Below are positions 1-5,490 of a stretch of 5,490 nucleotides of DNA, one piece after another (position 1 is the stretch's first letter; every line of letters begins with the position of its first letter). The stretch comes from JAYQPQ01 sp038145405. Lineage in GTDB: Bacteria > Pseudomonadota > Gammaproteobacteria > Pseudomonadales > GM7GCV1. A program made the position numbers and the translations under genes. The DNA is taken from assembly GCA_038145405.1 (NCBI GenBank), contig JAYQPQ010000082.1, forward strand, positions 1 to 5,490. The letters run 5' to 3'. The notes beneath the pieces were generated by a model, which worked only from the letters and a program-made list of their open reading frames with translations, did not search any database and was not told the origin of the DNA.

Positions 1-1
1 C

Positions 2-778
2 TGGCTGGATCAGCGTCACACGGCGCTGGAGCAGGCCAGTCAGGCCGATTGCCAGGATTATCTGGCGCAACGTTTTGCTAGTCATTCCGCGCGCAGTACG
101 GCGCGCATGCTGTCCTGCCTGCGGGGCTTTTATCAATGGCAGGTGCGGCAGAACCGCATCGAACGCGATCCCCTGGCGCAGGTACAAAGTCCCAAGCTGG
201 GGCGTCCGCTGCCCAAATCCCTGACCGAGGCGGAAGTGGAGAAGCTGCTCGACGAGCCGCGCGTGGACGTCACCCTGGAGTTGCGCGACAAGGCCATGCT
301 GGAGTTGCTCTATGCCTGCGGCTTGCGCGTATCTGAGCTGATTTCCCTGCGGCTCGGCCAGGTCAATCTGCGTCAGGGCGTGGTGCGCACTCTGGGCAAG
401 GGCTCCAAGGAGCGCCTGGTGCCCCTGGGTGATCAGGCTGCTGAGTGGCTTCAGCGCTATGTGAGGCAGGGTCGGGCCGAACTCTTGGGCACGCGCACCG
501 ATGACATTCTGTTCCCCAGCCAGCGCGGCGGCCCCATGACGCGCCAGACTTTCTGGCATCGCATCAAGCTCTATGCGCAACGTGCCGGTATTTCCAAGAA
601 CATCTCGCCGCACCTGCTGCGCCACGCCTTTGCTACCCATCTGCTAAACCACGGCGCCGACCTGCGTGTGGTGCAGTTGCTGCTTGGCCACAGCGATTTA
701 TCGACCACCCAGATCTACACCCACGTAGCTCGCGAGCGCATGAAGTCCCTGCACGCCCAGCACCACCCTCGCGGGTAA
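2..778 (+). CDS. xerD: Site-specific tyrosine recombinase XerD (5' end outside window)
   Basis: XerD and its partner XerC resolve chromosome dimers at the dif site in the terminus region, activated by FtsK at the septum. The frame is open from base 2, so the gene is cut by the window edge. The 258 visible residues match E. coli XerD from about residue 39, so about 38 N-terminal residues are missing. An internal ATG at 107 is not the start, because homology continues upstream of it. All catalytic residues are present, in visible-residue numbering: R109 (in CGLRVSEL), K133 (in GKGSKERLVPLG), H204 and R207 (in SPHLLRHAFATHLL), H230 (in LLLGHSDLS) and nucleophile Y239 (in TTQIYTHV). Their spacing equals that of E. 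coli R148/K172/H244/R247/H270/Y279. The C-terminal tail ending in HAQHHPRG is XerD-like (E. coli ends HQQHHPRA), which argues against XerC or a phage integrase. dsbC follows 56 nt downstream, with no terminator visible between them. Confidence 0.97.
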   Translation, partial: WLDQRHTALEQASQADCQDYLAQRFASHSARSTARMLSCLRGFYQWQVRQNRIERDPLAQVQSPKLGRPLPKSLTEAEVEKLLDEPRVDVTLELRDKAMLELLYACGLRVSELISLRLGQVNLRQGVVRTLGKGSKERLVPLGDQAAEWLQRYVRQGRAELLGTRTDDILFPSQRGGPMTRQTFWHRIKLYAQRAGISKNISPHLLRHAFATHLLNHGADLRVVQLLLGHSDLSTTQIYTHVARERMKSLHAQHHPRG

Positions 779-808
779 GGGACAGTGAAGCGGCCTCGCC
801 GTTATAAT
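779..808 (+). promoter_or_regulatory. Putative sigma-70 promoter for dsbC
   Basis: A perfect TATAAT -10 hexamer lies at 803-808 in the short gap after xerD. The best -35 candidate is GGGACA at 779-784, which matches TTGACA in its last four bases with an 18-nt spacer, so it is modest. Initiation about 7 nt downstream would fall near 814-816. That is just before an ATG at 817, giving a leader of about 20 nt to the ATG at 835 preferred for dsbC. Assigned by pattern only; transcription is inferred. Confidence 0.55.
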
Positions 809-834
809 CTGCGTAGATGCAAGAGAACCTCCAT

Positions 835-1608
835 ATGCTGAGTTGGCGCCATTCCATTCTGCTTTTCCTGCTAGCGGTGGCTTCACCCCTGACCCAGGCC
901 CAATCGAGCGCCACCGATCAGGCGCGCGTGCAGGCGGTGCTGGATTTGCTGGCCGAGCATATTCCCGAGGTGAGCTTCAGCCAGATTCGCGTTACCGAAC
1001 TGGCCGGCTATTACCGCGTCGATATGGAGATGGGACCTACTCTCTATGTCGCCGCCGATGCCAGTCACTTCTTTGCGGGCGACCTCTATCGCATCGAAGG
1101 CGATACCTACGCCAATGCTACGCAGGAGGAGAACGCCCTCATCCGGCTGGAACGTCTGGCCGAGATCGCCGACGAAGACAAGATTATTTTCGGCCCCCAA
1201 GGCACCCCCCGCGCCGTGCTCACTGTCTTTACCGATGTCACCTGCACCTTCTGCCGGCGTATGCACAGCGAGATTGATCAGCTGCTGGCATTAGGCATTG
1301 AGGTGCAGTATTTGGCCTTTCCTCGCAGCGGTATCGAGCGCAACGGTATGCCGACTGCAGAGTATCTGCAGACCGCTCGCGCCTGGTGTGCCGACGATCG
1401 CCAGGCAGCACTTACCGCCCTGAAAGATGGCAATACCAGTGCTGGCCGCAATTGCACCGATAACCCGGTAGCGGTCGAGTATCAGCTGGGCCTGGACTTC
1501 GGCGTCACCGGCACGCCGGCCATCGTGCTGCCCGATGGCAGCTTGTTGCCGGGCTATCGCACTCCGGCCGAATTCGCCCGCCTGCTGGGAATTGTCTTTA
1601 CGCCCTGA
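835..1608 (+). CDS. dsbC: Periplasmic thiol:disulfide interchange protein DsbC (disulfide isomerase)
   Basis: DsbC is a V-shaped periplasmic homodimer that reshuffles wrong disulfides and is kept reduced by the membrane protein DsbD. With the start at ATG 835 the product is 257 aa. It begins MLSWRHSI, followed by a hydrophobic stretch and a likely signal-peptidase site after TQA (about residue 22). The N-terminal dimerisation domain follows (about 25-90), then a linker and a thioredoxin-fold domain. The active site is TDVTCTFCRR with C137 and C140. A second cysteine pair, C185 and C207, matches the structural disulfide of E. coli DsbC, and the cis-proline loop is GTP with P228. YLAFPR and VTGTPAIVLPDG are family signatures. 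ATG 817, six codons upstream, is also in frame, but it has no Shine-Dalgarno sequence and sits at the predicted transcription start. ATG 835 has a weak AAGAGA at 821-826. The active-site dipeptide is TF rather than the GY of E. coli. It is bounded downstream by the terminator at 1639-1664. Confidence 0.93.
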   Translation: MLSWRHSILLFLLAVASPLTQAQSSATDQARVQAVLDLLAEHIPEVSFSQIRVTELAGYYRVDMEMGPTLYVAADASHFFAGDLYRIEGDTYANATQEENALIRLERLAEIADEDKIIFGPQGTPRAVLTVFTDVTCTFCRRMHSEIDQLLALGIEVQYLAFPRSGIERNGMPTAEYLQTARAWCADDRQAALTALKDGNTSAGRNCTDNPVAVEYQLGLDFGVTGTPAIVLPDGSLLPGYRTPAEFARLLGIVFTP

Positions 1609-1638
1609 TCGGCTAAATGAGCCATTTTCCCGCCTGGG

Positions 1639-1664
1639 GCCGTGCTAAAATGCACGGCTTTTTT
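1639..1664 (+). terminator. Intrinsic terminator after dsbC
   Basis: A perfect 7-bp GC-rich stem, GCCGTGC (1639-1645) with GCACGGC (1652-1658), encloses a 6-nt loop TAAAAT. Six uninterrupted T residues (1659-1664) follow directly. This is the classic Rho-independent form on the + strand, 30 nt after the dsbC stop. There is no T tract on the other side, so it should act in one direction only. It separates dsbC from hom. Its loop also reads as a -10 element, listed separately. Confidence 0.85.
1643..1651 (+). promoter_or_regulatory. Putative extended -10 promoter for hom-thrC
   Basis: The bases TGCTAAAAT form an extended -10 element (TGn plus TAAAAT, five of six matches to TATAAT). They lie across the left stem arm and loop of the dsbC terminator. 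No good -35 is visible; the region 17 nt upstream is CATTTT. An extended -10 can tolerate this. Initiation would be around 1657-1660, giving a leader of about 45 nt to the TTG start of hom. hom needs a promoter downstream of the terminator or within it, and this is the best candidate. Function is inferred from pattern and position. Confidence 0.5.
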
Positions 1665-1689
1665 ACGACAGCTATCCCGTTAATTCAGC

Positions 1690-1694
1690 AGGAG
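1690..1694 (+). promoter_or_regulatory. Shine-Dalgarno sequence fixing the TTG start of hom
   Basis: AGGAG lies 9 nt before TTG 1704, which is ideal spacing. The in-frame ATGs at 1617 and 1650 have no comparable site, and the second lies inside the terminator hairpin. This site therefore decides the start codon of hom. Confidence 0.8.
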
Positions 1695-1703
1695 ATTCCC
1701 GCT

Positions 1704-3008
1704 TTGGATCAGGTGAAAGTCGGCATCTGTGGCCTTGGAACTGTAGGCTGCGGCACCTTTAACGTCATGTTGCGCAACGCGGCAGATATCAACGCGCGCG
1801 CAGGTAAGCGCATCGAAATCAGTCACGTTGCATCGCGCCGTGCTCCCACCAAGTGCGACCCCAAGGGCGTGCGCTTCAGTACCGATATCTTTGAGGTGGT
1901 ACGCGATCCGGACTTGCAGATTGTGGTCGAGCTGATCGGGGGCATCGACACCGCCCGCGAACTGGTGCTGCAAGCGATCGAGGCGGGCAAACACGTGGTC
2001 ACCGCCAACAAGGCGCTGATAGCGGTACACGGCAACGAGCTTTTCGAAGCTGCGCTCAACAAGGGCGTGGCACTGGCCTATGAAGCCGCCGTGGCTGGCG
2101 GCATTCCCATTATCCGCGCGTTGCGCGAGGGCATGGCCGGCAACGAGATTCGCTGGATCGCCGGCATCATCAATGGTACCAGCAATTACATCCTCACCGA
2201 GATGGGCAAGGGGCGTGAGTACGCCGAAGTGCTCGCCGAGGCGCAAGCCAAGGGCTATGCCGAGGCCGATCCGACCTTTGACGTCGAGGGCATCGACGCA
2301 GCGCACAAGCTGGTTATTCTGGGTTCCATCGCCTGCCGTATTCCGCTGCAGTTCGACAAGGTCTATACCGAGGGCATCAGTAAGCTGTCGCCACTCGATC
2401 TGCGCTATGCCGAAGAGCTGGGCTACCGCGTCAAGCATCTGGGCATCATCTGGCGTGCGCCGGAAGGCGTGGAGCTGCGCGTGCATCCCACCCTGATCCC
2501 GGAGGAGCGGCTCATTGCCAGGGTCGACGGCGTGATGAATGCCGTATTGGTAGAGGGCGATGCCGTTGGCCCCACGCTCTACTACGGAGCCGGCGCCGGT
2601 GCCGAGCCGACGGCTTCCTCGGTGATTGCCGATATTATCGAGATTGCCCGCCAGGTGGATCTGCCGCCCAGCGCGCGTACGCCATACCTGGGCTTTGAGT
2701 ATTCCGGGCAGACCGCATTGCCGATCCTGCCGATCGAGGAGTGCGTCACCAGTTACTACCTGCGCATGACGGTCGAAGATCGTCCCGGCGCGCTGGCCGC
2801 CATTGCCCGCATTTTCAGCGAGTCTGGGATCAGTATCGAAGCCCTGATTCAGAAGGAAGCCAAGGCGGGACAAAAGCAGGTGCCCATTATTCTGATTACC
2901 AGCGAAGCGCGCGAAGGCGAATTGCTCAAGGCCTTTGCCGCCGTGGAAGCCCTGGATCAGGTAGTTGCCCCGTTGGTGAAAATCCGCCTCGAGAATCTGG
3001 ACGGTTGA
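1704..3008 (+). CDS. hom: Homoserine dehydrogenase with C-terminal ACT domain
   Basis: Hom reduces L-aspartate 4-semialdehyde to L-homoserine with NAD(P)H in the cytoplasm, at the branch leading to threonine and methionine. The start chosen is TTG 1704, giving 434 aa, the usual length in pseudomonads. The open frame extends up to ATG 1617, but those 29 extra codons run through a terminator hairpin and have no ribosome site, and the family's N-terminal VKVGICGLGTVG begins just after the TTG. The nucleotide-binding loop is GLGTVG (residues 10-15), followed by TANKALIA (N102, K103). The catalytic domain has AGIINGTSNYIL (153-164) and GYAEADPTFDVEG, with E187, D198 and K202 spaced like E208, D219 and K223 of the yeast enzyme. 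The ACT domain is at about 351-430, with VEDRPGALAAIARIF, and is the likely threonine feedback site. It is monofunctional: there is no aspartokinase domain, unlike E. coli ThrA. thrC starts 1 nt after its stop. I see no threonine-rich leader peptide upstream. Confidence 0.96.
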   Translation: MDQVKVGICGLGTVGCGTFNVMLRNAADINARAGKRIEISHVASRRAPTKCDPKGVRFSTDIFEVVRDPDLQIVVELIGGIDTARELVLQAIEAGKHVVTANKALIAVHGNELFEAALNKGVALAYEAAVAGGIPIIRALREGMAGNEIRWIAGIINGTSNYILTEMGKGREYAEVLAEAQAKGYAEADPTFDVEGIDAAHKLVILGSIACRIPLQFDKVYTEGISKLSPLDLRYAEELGYRVKHLGIIWRAPEGVELRVHPTLIPEERLIARVDGVMNAVLVEGDAVGPTLYYGAGAGAEPTASSVIADIIEIARQVDLPPSARTPYLGFEYSGQTALPILPIEECVTSYYLRMTVEDRPGALAAIARIFSESGISIEALIQKEAKAGQKQVPIILITSEAREGELLKAFAAVEALDQVVAPLVKIRLENLDG

Positions 3009-3009
3009 G

Positions 3010-4416
3010 ATGAAGTACATCAGCACCCGCGGGCTGGCCCCCGTACTGAGTTTTGAAGAAGCCGTGCTGACGGGTCTGGCCAGCGACGGCGGCCTATATG
3101 TGCCGGAGCAGATTCCCGAGTTCAGTACAGAGGAAATTGCCTCCTGGTCCGGCCTGACCTACGAGGAGCTCGCGTTCAAGGTAATGCAGCCCTTTATCGG
3201 CGACGAGGTGCCGGCCGAGGATTTGCGCCGCCTGATTAACCATACCTACGCCGGTTTCCGCCATCAGGCCATCGCGCCCTTGGTGCAACTCGACCACAAC
3301 CTCTGGGTGCTGGAGCTGTTCCACGGCCCGACCCTGGCGTTCAAGGATTTTGCCCTGCAGTTTCTCGGTCGCCTGCTCGACTTTCTGCTGGCGCGGCGCG
3401 GCCAGAAGGTGGTGATTCTGGGTGCAACATCCGGCGATACCGGCTCGGCCGCCATCGAAGGCTGTCGCCACTGCGAGAACGTCGACATCTTTATTCTGCA
3501 TCCGCACAACCGCGTGTCCGAGGTGCAGCGTCGCCAGATGACCACGGTGCTTTCGGACAATGTGTTCAACCTGGCGGTAGAGGGTAACTTCGACGACTGC
3601 CAGAATCTGGTAAAAGACGCCTTTGCCGATCAGAGTTTTCTGCCGGACGGGCGTCAGCTGGTGGCGGTGAACTCCATCAACTGGGCGCGCATCATGGCCC
3701 AGATCGTCTATTACTTTTATTCGGCGCTGGCATTGGGTGGCCCCATGCGCGGCATGTCCTTTGCCGTGCCGACCGGGAACTTCGGCGATATTTTTGCCGG
3801 CTACCTGGCCAGCCGCATGGGCTTGCCCATCAACCAGCTGGTCATAGCCACCAACGCCAACGATATTCTGCACCGGAGCATCAGCGCCAACGACTACTCC
3901 AAGCGTCCACTGGTGCACTCGTTGTCGCCCAGCATGGACATCATGATCTCGAGCAATTTTGAGCGCATGCTGTTCGATCTGCACGACCGCGATGCCGATC
4001 GCCTGCGCACCATGATGAACAACTTCAAGGCCGGTCAGCCGATCCAGCTCGACGCCGAAGCCCTGCAGCGTGCTCGCCAGTTGTTTTCCAGCCATCGCCT
4101 GGATGACGCCGCCATGTTGCGCGTTATCGCGCAGTGGTATGAGTCGACCGCCTACCTGCTCGATCCGCACAGTGCCATCGGCATGGACGCAGCAGTGAAA
4201 TACCGTGGCAATGACGCCGACCCCATGGTCTGCCTGGCCACGGCCCATCCGGCCAAGTTCCCCGAAGCGTTGCGCAAGGCGGGCTATCCCAGTGATCCGC
4301 CGCTGCCGCATCACATGGCCGATCTGTTCGAGCGCGAGGAGCGTTACCAGGCGATCTCCGCGAGCCTCGACGACTTGAAAGCAGGGATGCGCAAATCCCT
4401 GGACGCCAAAGCCTGA
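3010..4416 (+). CDS. thrC: Threonine synthase (PLP-dependent)
   Basis: ThrC converts O-phospho-L-homoserine to L-threonine and phosphate, the last step of threonine synthesis. At 468 aa it has the length of the longer ThrC subgroup found in pseudomonads and fungi. The N-terminal domain starts MKYISTRG, with SDGGLYVP at 25-32. The PLP-binding lysine is K112 in HGPTLAFKDFALQFLG. GATSGDTGSAA (138-148) is the substrate-binding loop and PTGNFGD (254-260) should bind the cofactor phosphate. CLATAHPAKFPEA (408-420) is the conserved C-terminal motif. The hom stop (3006-3008) is 1 nt before this ATG, with only a weak GGA upstream at 2999-3001, so translation is probably coupled to hom. The enzyme between them in the pathway, homoserine kinase, is not encoded in the window. 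No frameshift or missing key residue is seen. Confidence 0.97.
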   Translation: MKYISTRGLAPVLSFEEAVLTGLASDGGLYVPEQIPEFSTEEIASWSGLTYEELAFKVMQPFIGDEVPAEDLRRLINHTYAGFRHQAIAPLVQLDHNLWVLELFHGPTLAFKDFALQFLGRLLDFLLARRGQKVVILGATSGDTGSAAIEGCRHCENVDIFILHPHNRVSEVQRRQMTTVLSDNVFNLAVEGNFDDCQNLVKDAFADQSFLPDGRQLVAVNSINWARIMAQIVYYFYSALALGGPMRGMSFAVPTGNFGDIFAGYLASRMGLPINQLVIATNANDILHRSISANDYSKRPLVHSLSPSMDIMISSNFERMLFDLHDRDADRLRTMMNNFKAGQPIQLDAEALQRARQLFSSHRLDDAAMLRVIAQWYESTAYLLDPHSAIGMDAAVKYRGNDADPMVCLATAHPAKFPEALRKAGYPSDPPLPHHMADLFEREERYQAISASLDDLKAGMRKSLDAKA

Positions 4417-4419
4417 GCC

Positions 4420-5490
4420 TTGCCCGACCTGGAGATACGCCAGCGCCCCGTTGACCTTACCCAGGCGCATTTCGCACCTGGTCTGCCCGACTGGATGCAG
4501 CGCATTCTGGTAGCGCGCCAGATTCACAGCGATGCCGATCGCGATCTGGCGCTGGCCAGCCTGTTGCATCCGTCTAGTCTGGCCGGTCTGGAACAAGCCC
4601 TGGATTTGCTCGAGGCGCACCTGCGGCGCCAGTCTTCCATCCTGATACTGGGGGATTACGACGCAGACGGCGCCACCAGCTGTGCCCTGATGATCCGCGT
4701 GCTGCGCGCCATGGATGCGCAGCAGGTGGATTTTCTGGTGCCCAACCGCTTTGACTACGGCTATGGGCTCAGCCCGGAAATCGTCGAGGTAGCAGCGCGC
4801 CGAAAGCCGGATCTGATCATTACCGTCGATAACGGTATAGCCAGCATTGAAGGCGTGGCCGCCGCCCAGCAGCGCGGCATCCAGGTGCTGGTGACAGATC
4901 ACCACCTGCCGGGACGGCAGTTGCCCGCTGCCGATGCCATCGTGAATCCCAACCAGCCCGGCTGTCCGTTTCCCAGCAAGAATCTGGCCGGCGTTGGCGT
5001 GGCCTTTTATTTGCTCAGTGCCCTGCGGCTGCGGCTGCGCGAACGCGGTTGGTTCGAGGCGCAGCAGATTGGCGAGCCGCGCATGGCCGACTGGCTCGAT
5101 CTGGTGGCGCTGGGCACGGTGGCCGACGTGGTGCCGCTGGATAAAAACAACCGCGTCCTGGTGAGTGGCGGATTGCAGTGCCTGCACTCGGGCCGCGGCA
5201 ACCCCGGTATTCGGGCCCTGTTTGAGGTAGCAGGTCGCGATTGGCTGCAGGCGCGCAGTACCGATCTCGGTTTTGTCGCCGGTCCGCGCATCAATGCCGC
5301 CGGACGGCTCGATGACATCAGTCTGGGTGTGCAATGCCTGCTTACCGACGACGAGCAGCAGGCGCGCCAGCTAGCCGCGCAACTTCATCAGATCAATAGT
5401 GAGCGCCGCGTGATCGAACAGCAGATGCAGGAGGAATCCCTGCATTTGCTCGAACAGCTGGGGCAGGAACTCGATAGCCTGCCGTTGGCA
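4420..5490 (+). CDS. recJ: Single-stranded-DNA-specific exonuclease RecJ (3' end outside window)
   Basis: RecJ degrades single-stranded DNA 5' to 3' in RecF-pathway recombination, mismatch repair and base excision repair. It is a metal-dependent DHH-family phosphoesterase. The visible part is 357 codons of the roughly 570-580 usual. Motifs, numbered from TTG 4420, are: LGDYDADGATS with D79, D81 and D83; TVDNG with D137; VTDHHLPG with D160, H161 and H162; LGTVADVVPL with D236; and GPRINAAGRLDD (288-299), the start of the DHHA1-side core. VPNRFDYGYGLSPE and LAGVGVAFYLL are also typical. The start is inferred: there is no in-frame ATG until 4495, which would remove the conserved N-terminus. TTG 4420 gives MPDLEIRQRPVD, which aligns with the E. 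coli start MKQQIQLRRREVD. No clear Shine-Dalgarno sequence precedes it. It begins 3 nt after the thrC stop, in the same frame, suggesting reinitiation or coupling. The product is certain; the start is moderately sure. Confidence 0.95.
   Translation, partial: MPDLEIRQRPVDLTQAHFAPGLPDWMQRILVARQIHSDADRDLALASLLHPSSLAGLEQALDLLEAHLRRQSSILILGDYDADGATSCALMIRVLRAMDAQQVDFLVPNRFDYGYGLSPEIVEVAARRKPDLIITVDNGIASIEGVAAAQQRGIQVLVTDHHLPGRQLPAADAIVNPNQPGCPFPSKNLAGVGVAFYLLSALRLRLRERGWFEAQQIGEPRMADWLDLVALGTVADVVPLDKNNRVLVSGGLQCLHSGRGNPGIRALFEVAGRDWLQARSTDLGFVAGPRINAAGRLDDISLGVQCLLTDDEQQARQLAAQLHQINSERRVIEQQMQEESLHLLEQLGQELDSLPLA

Noticed and set aside
768..778. A small inverted repeat (ACCC/GGGT) at the end of xerD as a terminator.
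   Set aside because: The stem is only 4 bp and no T tract follows, so it is not supported as a terminator.
633..914. A short - strand open frame across the xerD-dsbC gap.
   Set aside because: Most of it is antisense to the conserved end of xerD and the dsbC signal peptide. No family is recognised and no ribosome site is evident.
1617..1703. A possible threonine leader peptide and attenuator ahead of hom, because the extension contains two Thr codons and a terminator is nearby.
   Set aside because: The terminator lies upstream of the Thr codons rather than after them. The frame runs into hom without a stop, and there is no run of Thr/Ile codons like that of the E. coli thr leader.
1680..3026. 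A 448-codon open frame on the - strand, antisense to hom.
   Set aside because: It mirrors hom almost exactly and shows no recognisable motifs. It is an effect of codon bias on the real gene.
3094..5334. A 746-codon open frame on the - strand, antisense to thrC and recJ.
   Set aside because: It lies opposite two clearly conserved genes with intact motifs. Its translation is low in complexity and rich in H, Q, G and A, as expected from the reverse complement of GC-biased codons. It crosses two unrelated genes and shows no domain I recognise.

Overview
The window is a stretch of gammaproteobacterial core chromosome, with the gene order xerD - dsbC - hom - thrC - recJ, all on the + strand. This order is typical of Pseudomonas and related marine gammaproteobacteria. 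The sequence is GC-rich (roughly 60 % by eye), with the strongly biased third codon positions of that group. That bias also explains the very long open frames on the opposite strand. I cannot name the genus. No mobile element, CRISPR array, tRNA, rRNA or sign of recent transfer is visible, and coding density is nearly complete.

Layout: positions 2-778 are the last 258 residues of the tyrosine recombinase XerD, with all six catalytic residues present. A 56-nt gap carries a perfect TATAAT box and leads to dsbC (835-1608), a periplasmic disulfide isomerase with a signal peptide and a CTFC active site. The next gap (1609-1703) holds a strong intrinsic terminator whose loop also reads as an extended -10 promoter element. 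It is followed by a good Shine-Dalgarno sequence and a TTG start for hom (1704-3008). One nucleotide after hom comes thrC (3010-4416). Three nucleotides after thrC comes recJ, which lacks an ATG near its start, probably begins at TTG 4420, and runs off the window with 357 codons visible.

How the genes work together: hom and thrC form a biosynthetic pair. Homoserine dehydrogenase makes homoserine and threonine synthase makes threonine from O-phosphohomoserine; the homoserine kinase between them is not encoded here. The C-terminal ACT domain of Hom is the likely site of threonine feedback. XerD (chromosome dimer resolution), DsbC (periplasmic disulfide shuffling) and RecJ (5'-3' single-strand exonuclease) are housekeeping functions that share the locus but not a pathway. 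The transcription units I infer are xerD (possibly reading into dsbC), dsbC from its own promoter up to the terminator, and hom-thrC-recJ from the promoter in the terminator loop.

I found no undescribed system. The points most worth a second look are the terminator/promoter overlap ahead of hom, the two TTG starts, the ThrC/RecJ junction in which a single TGA separates two genes in the same frame, and the DsbC active-site dipeptide.
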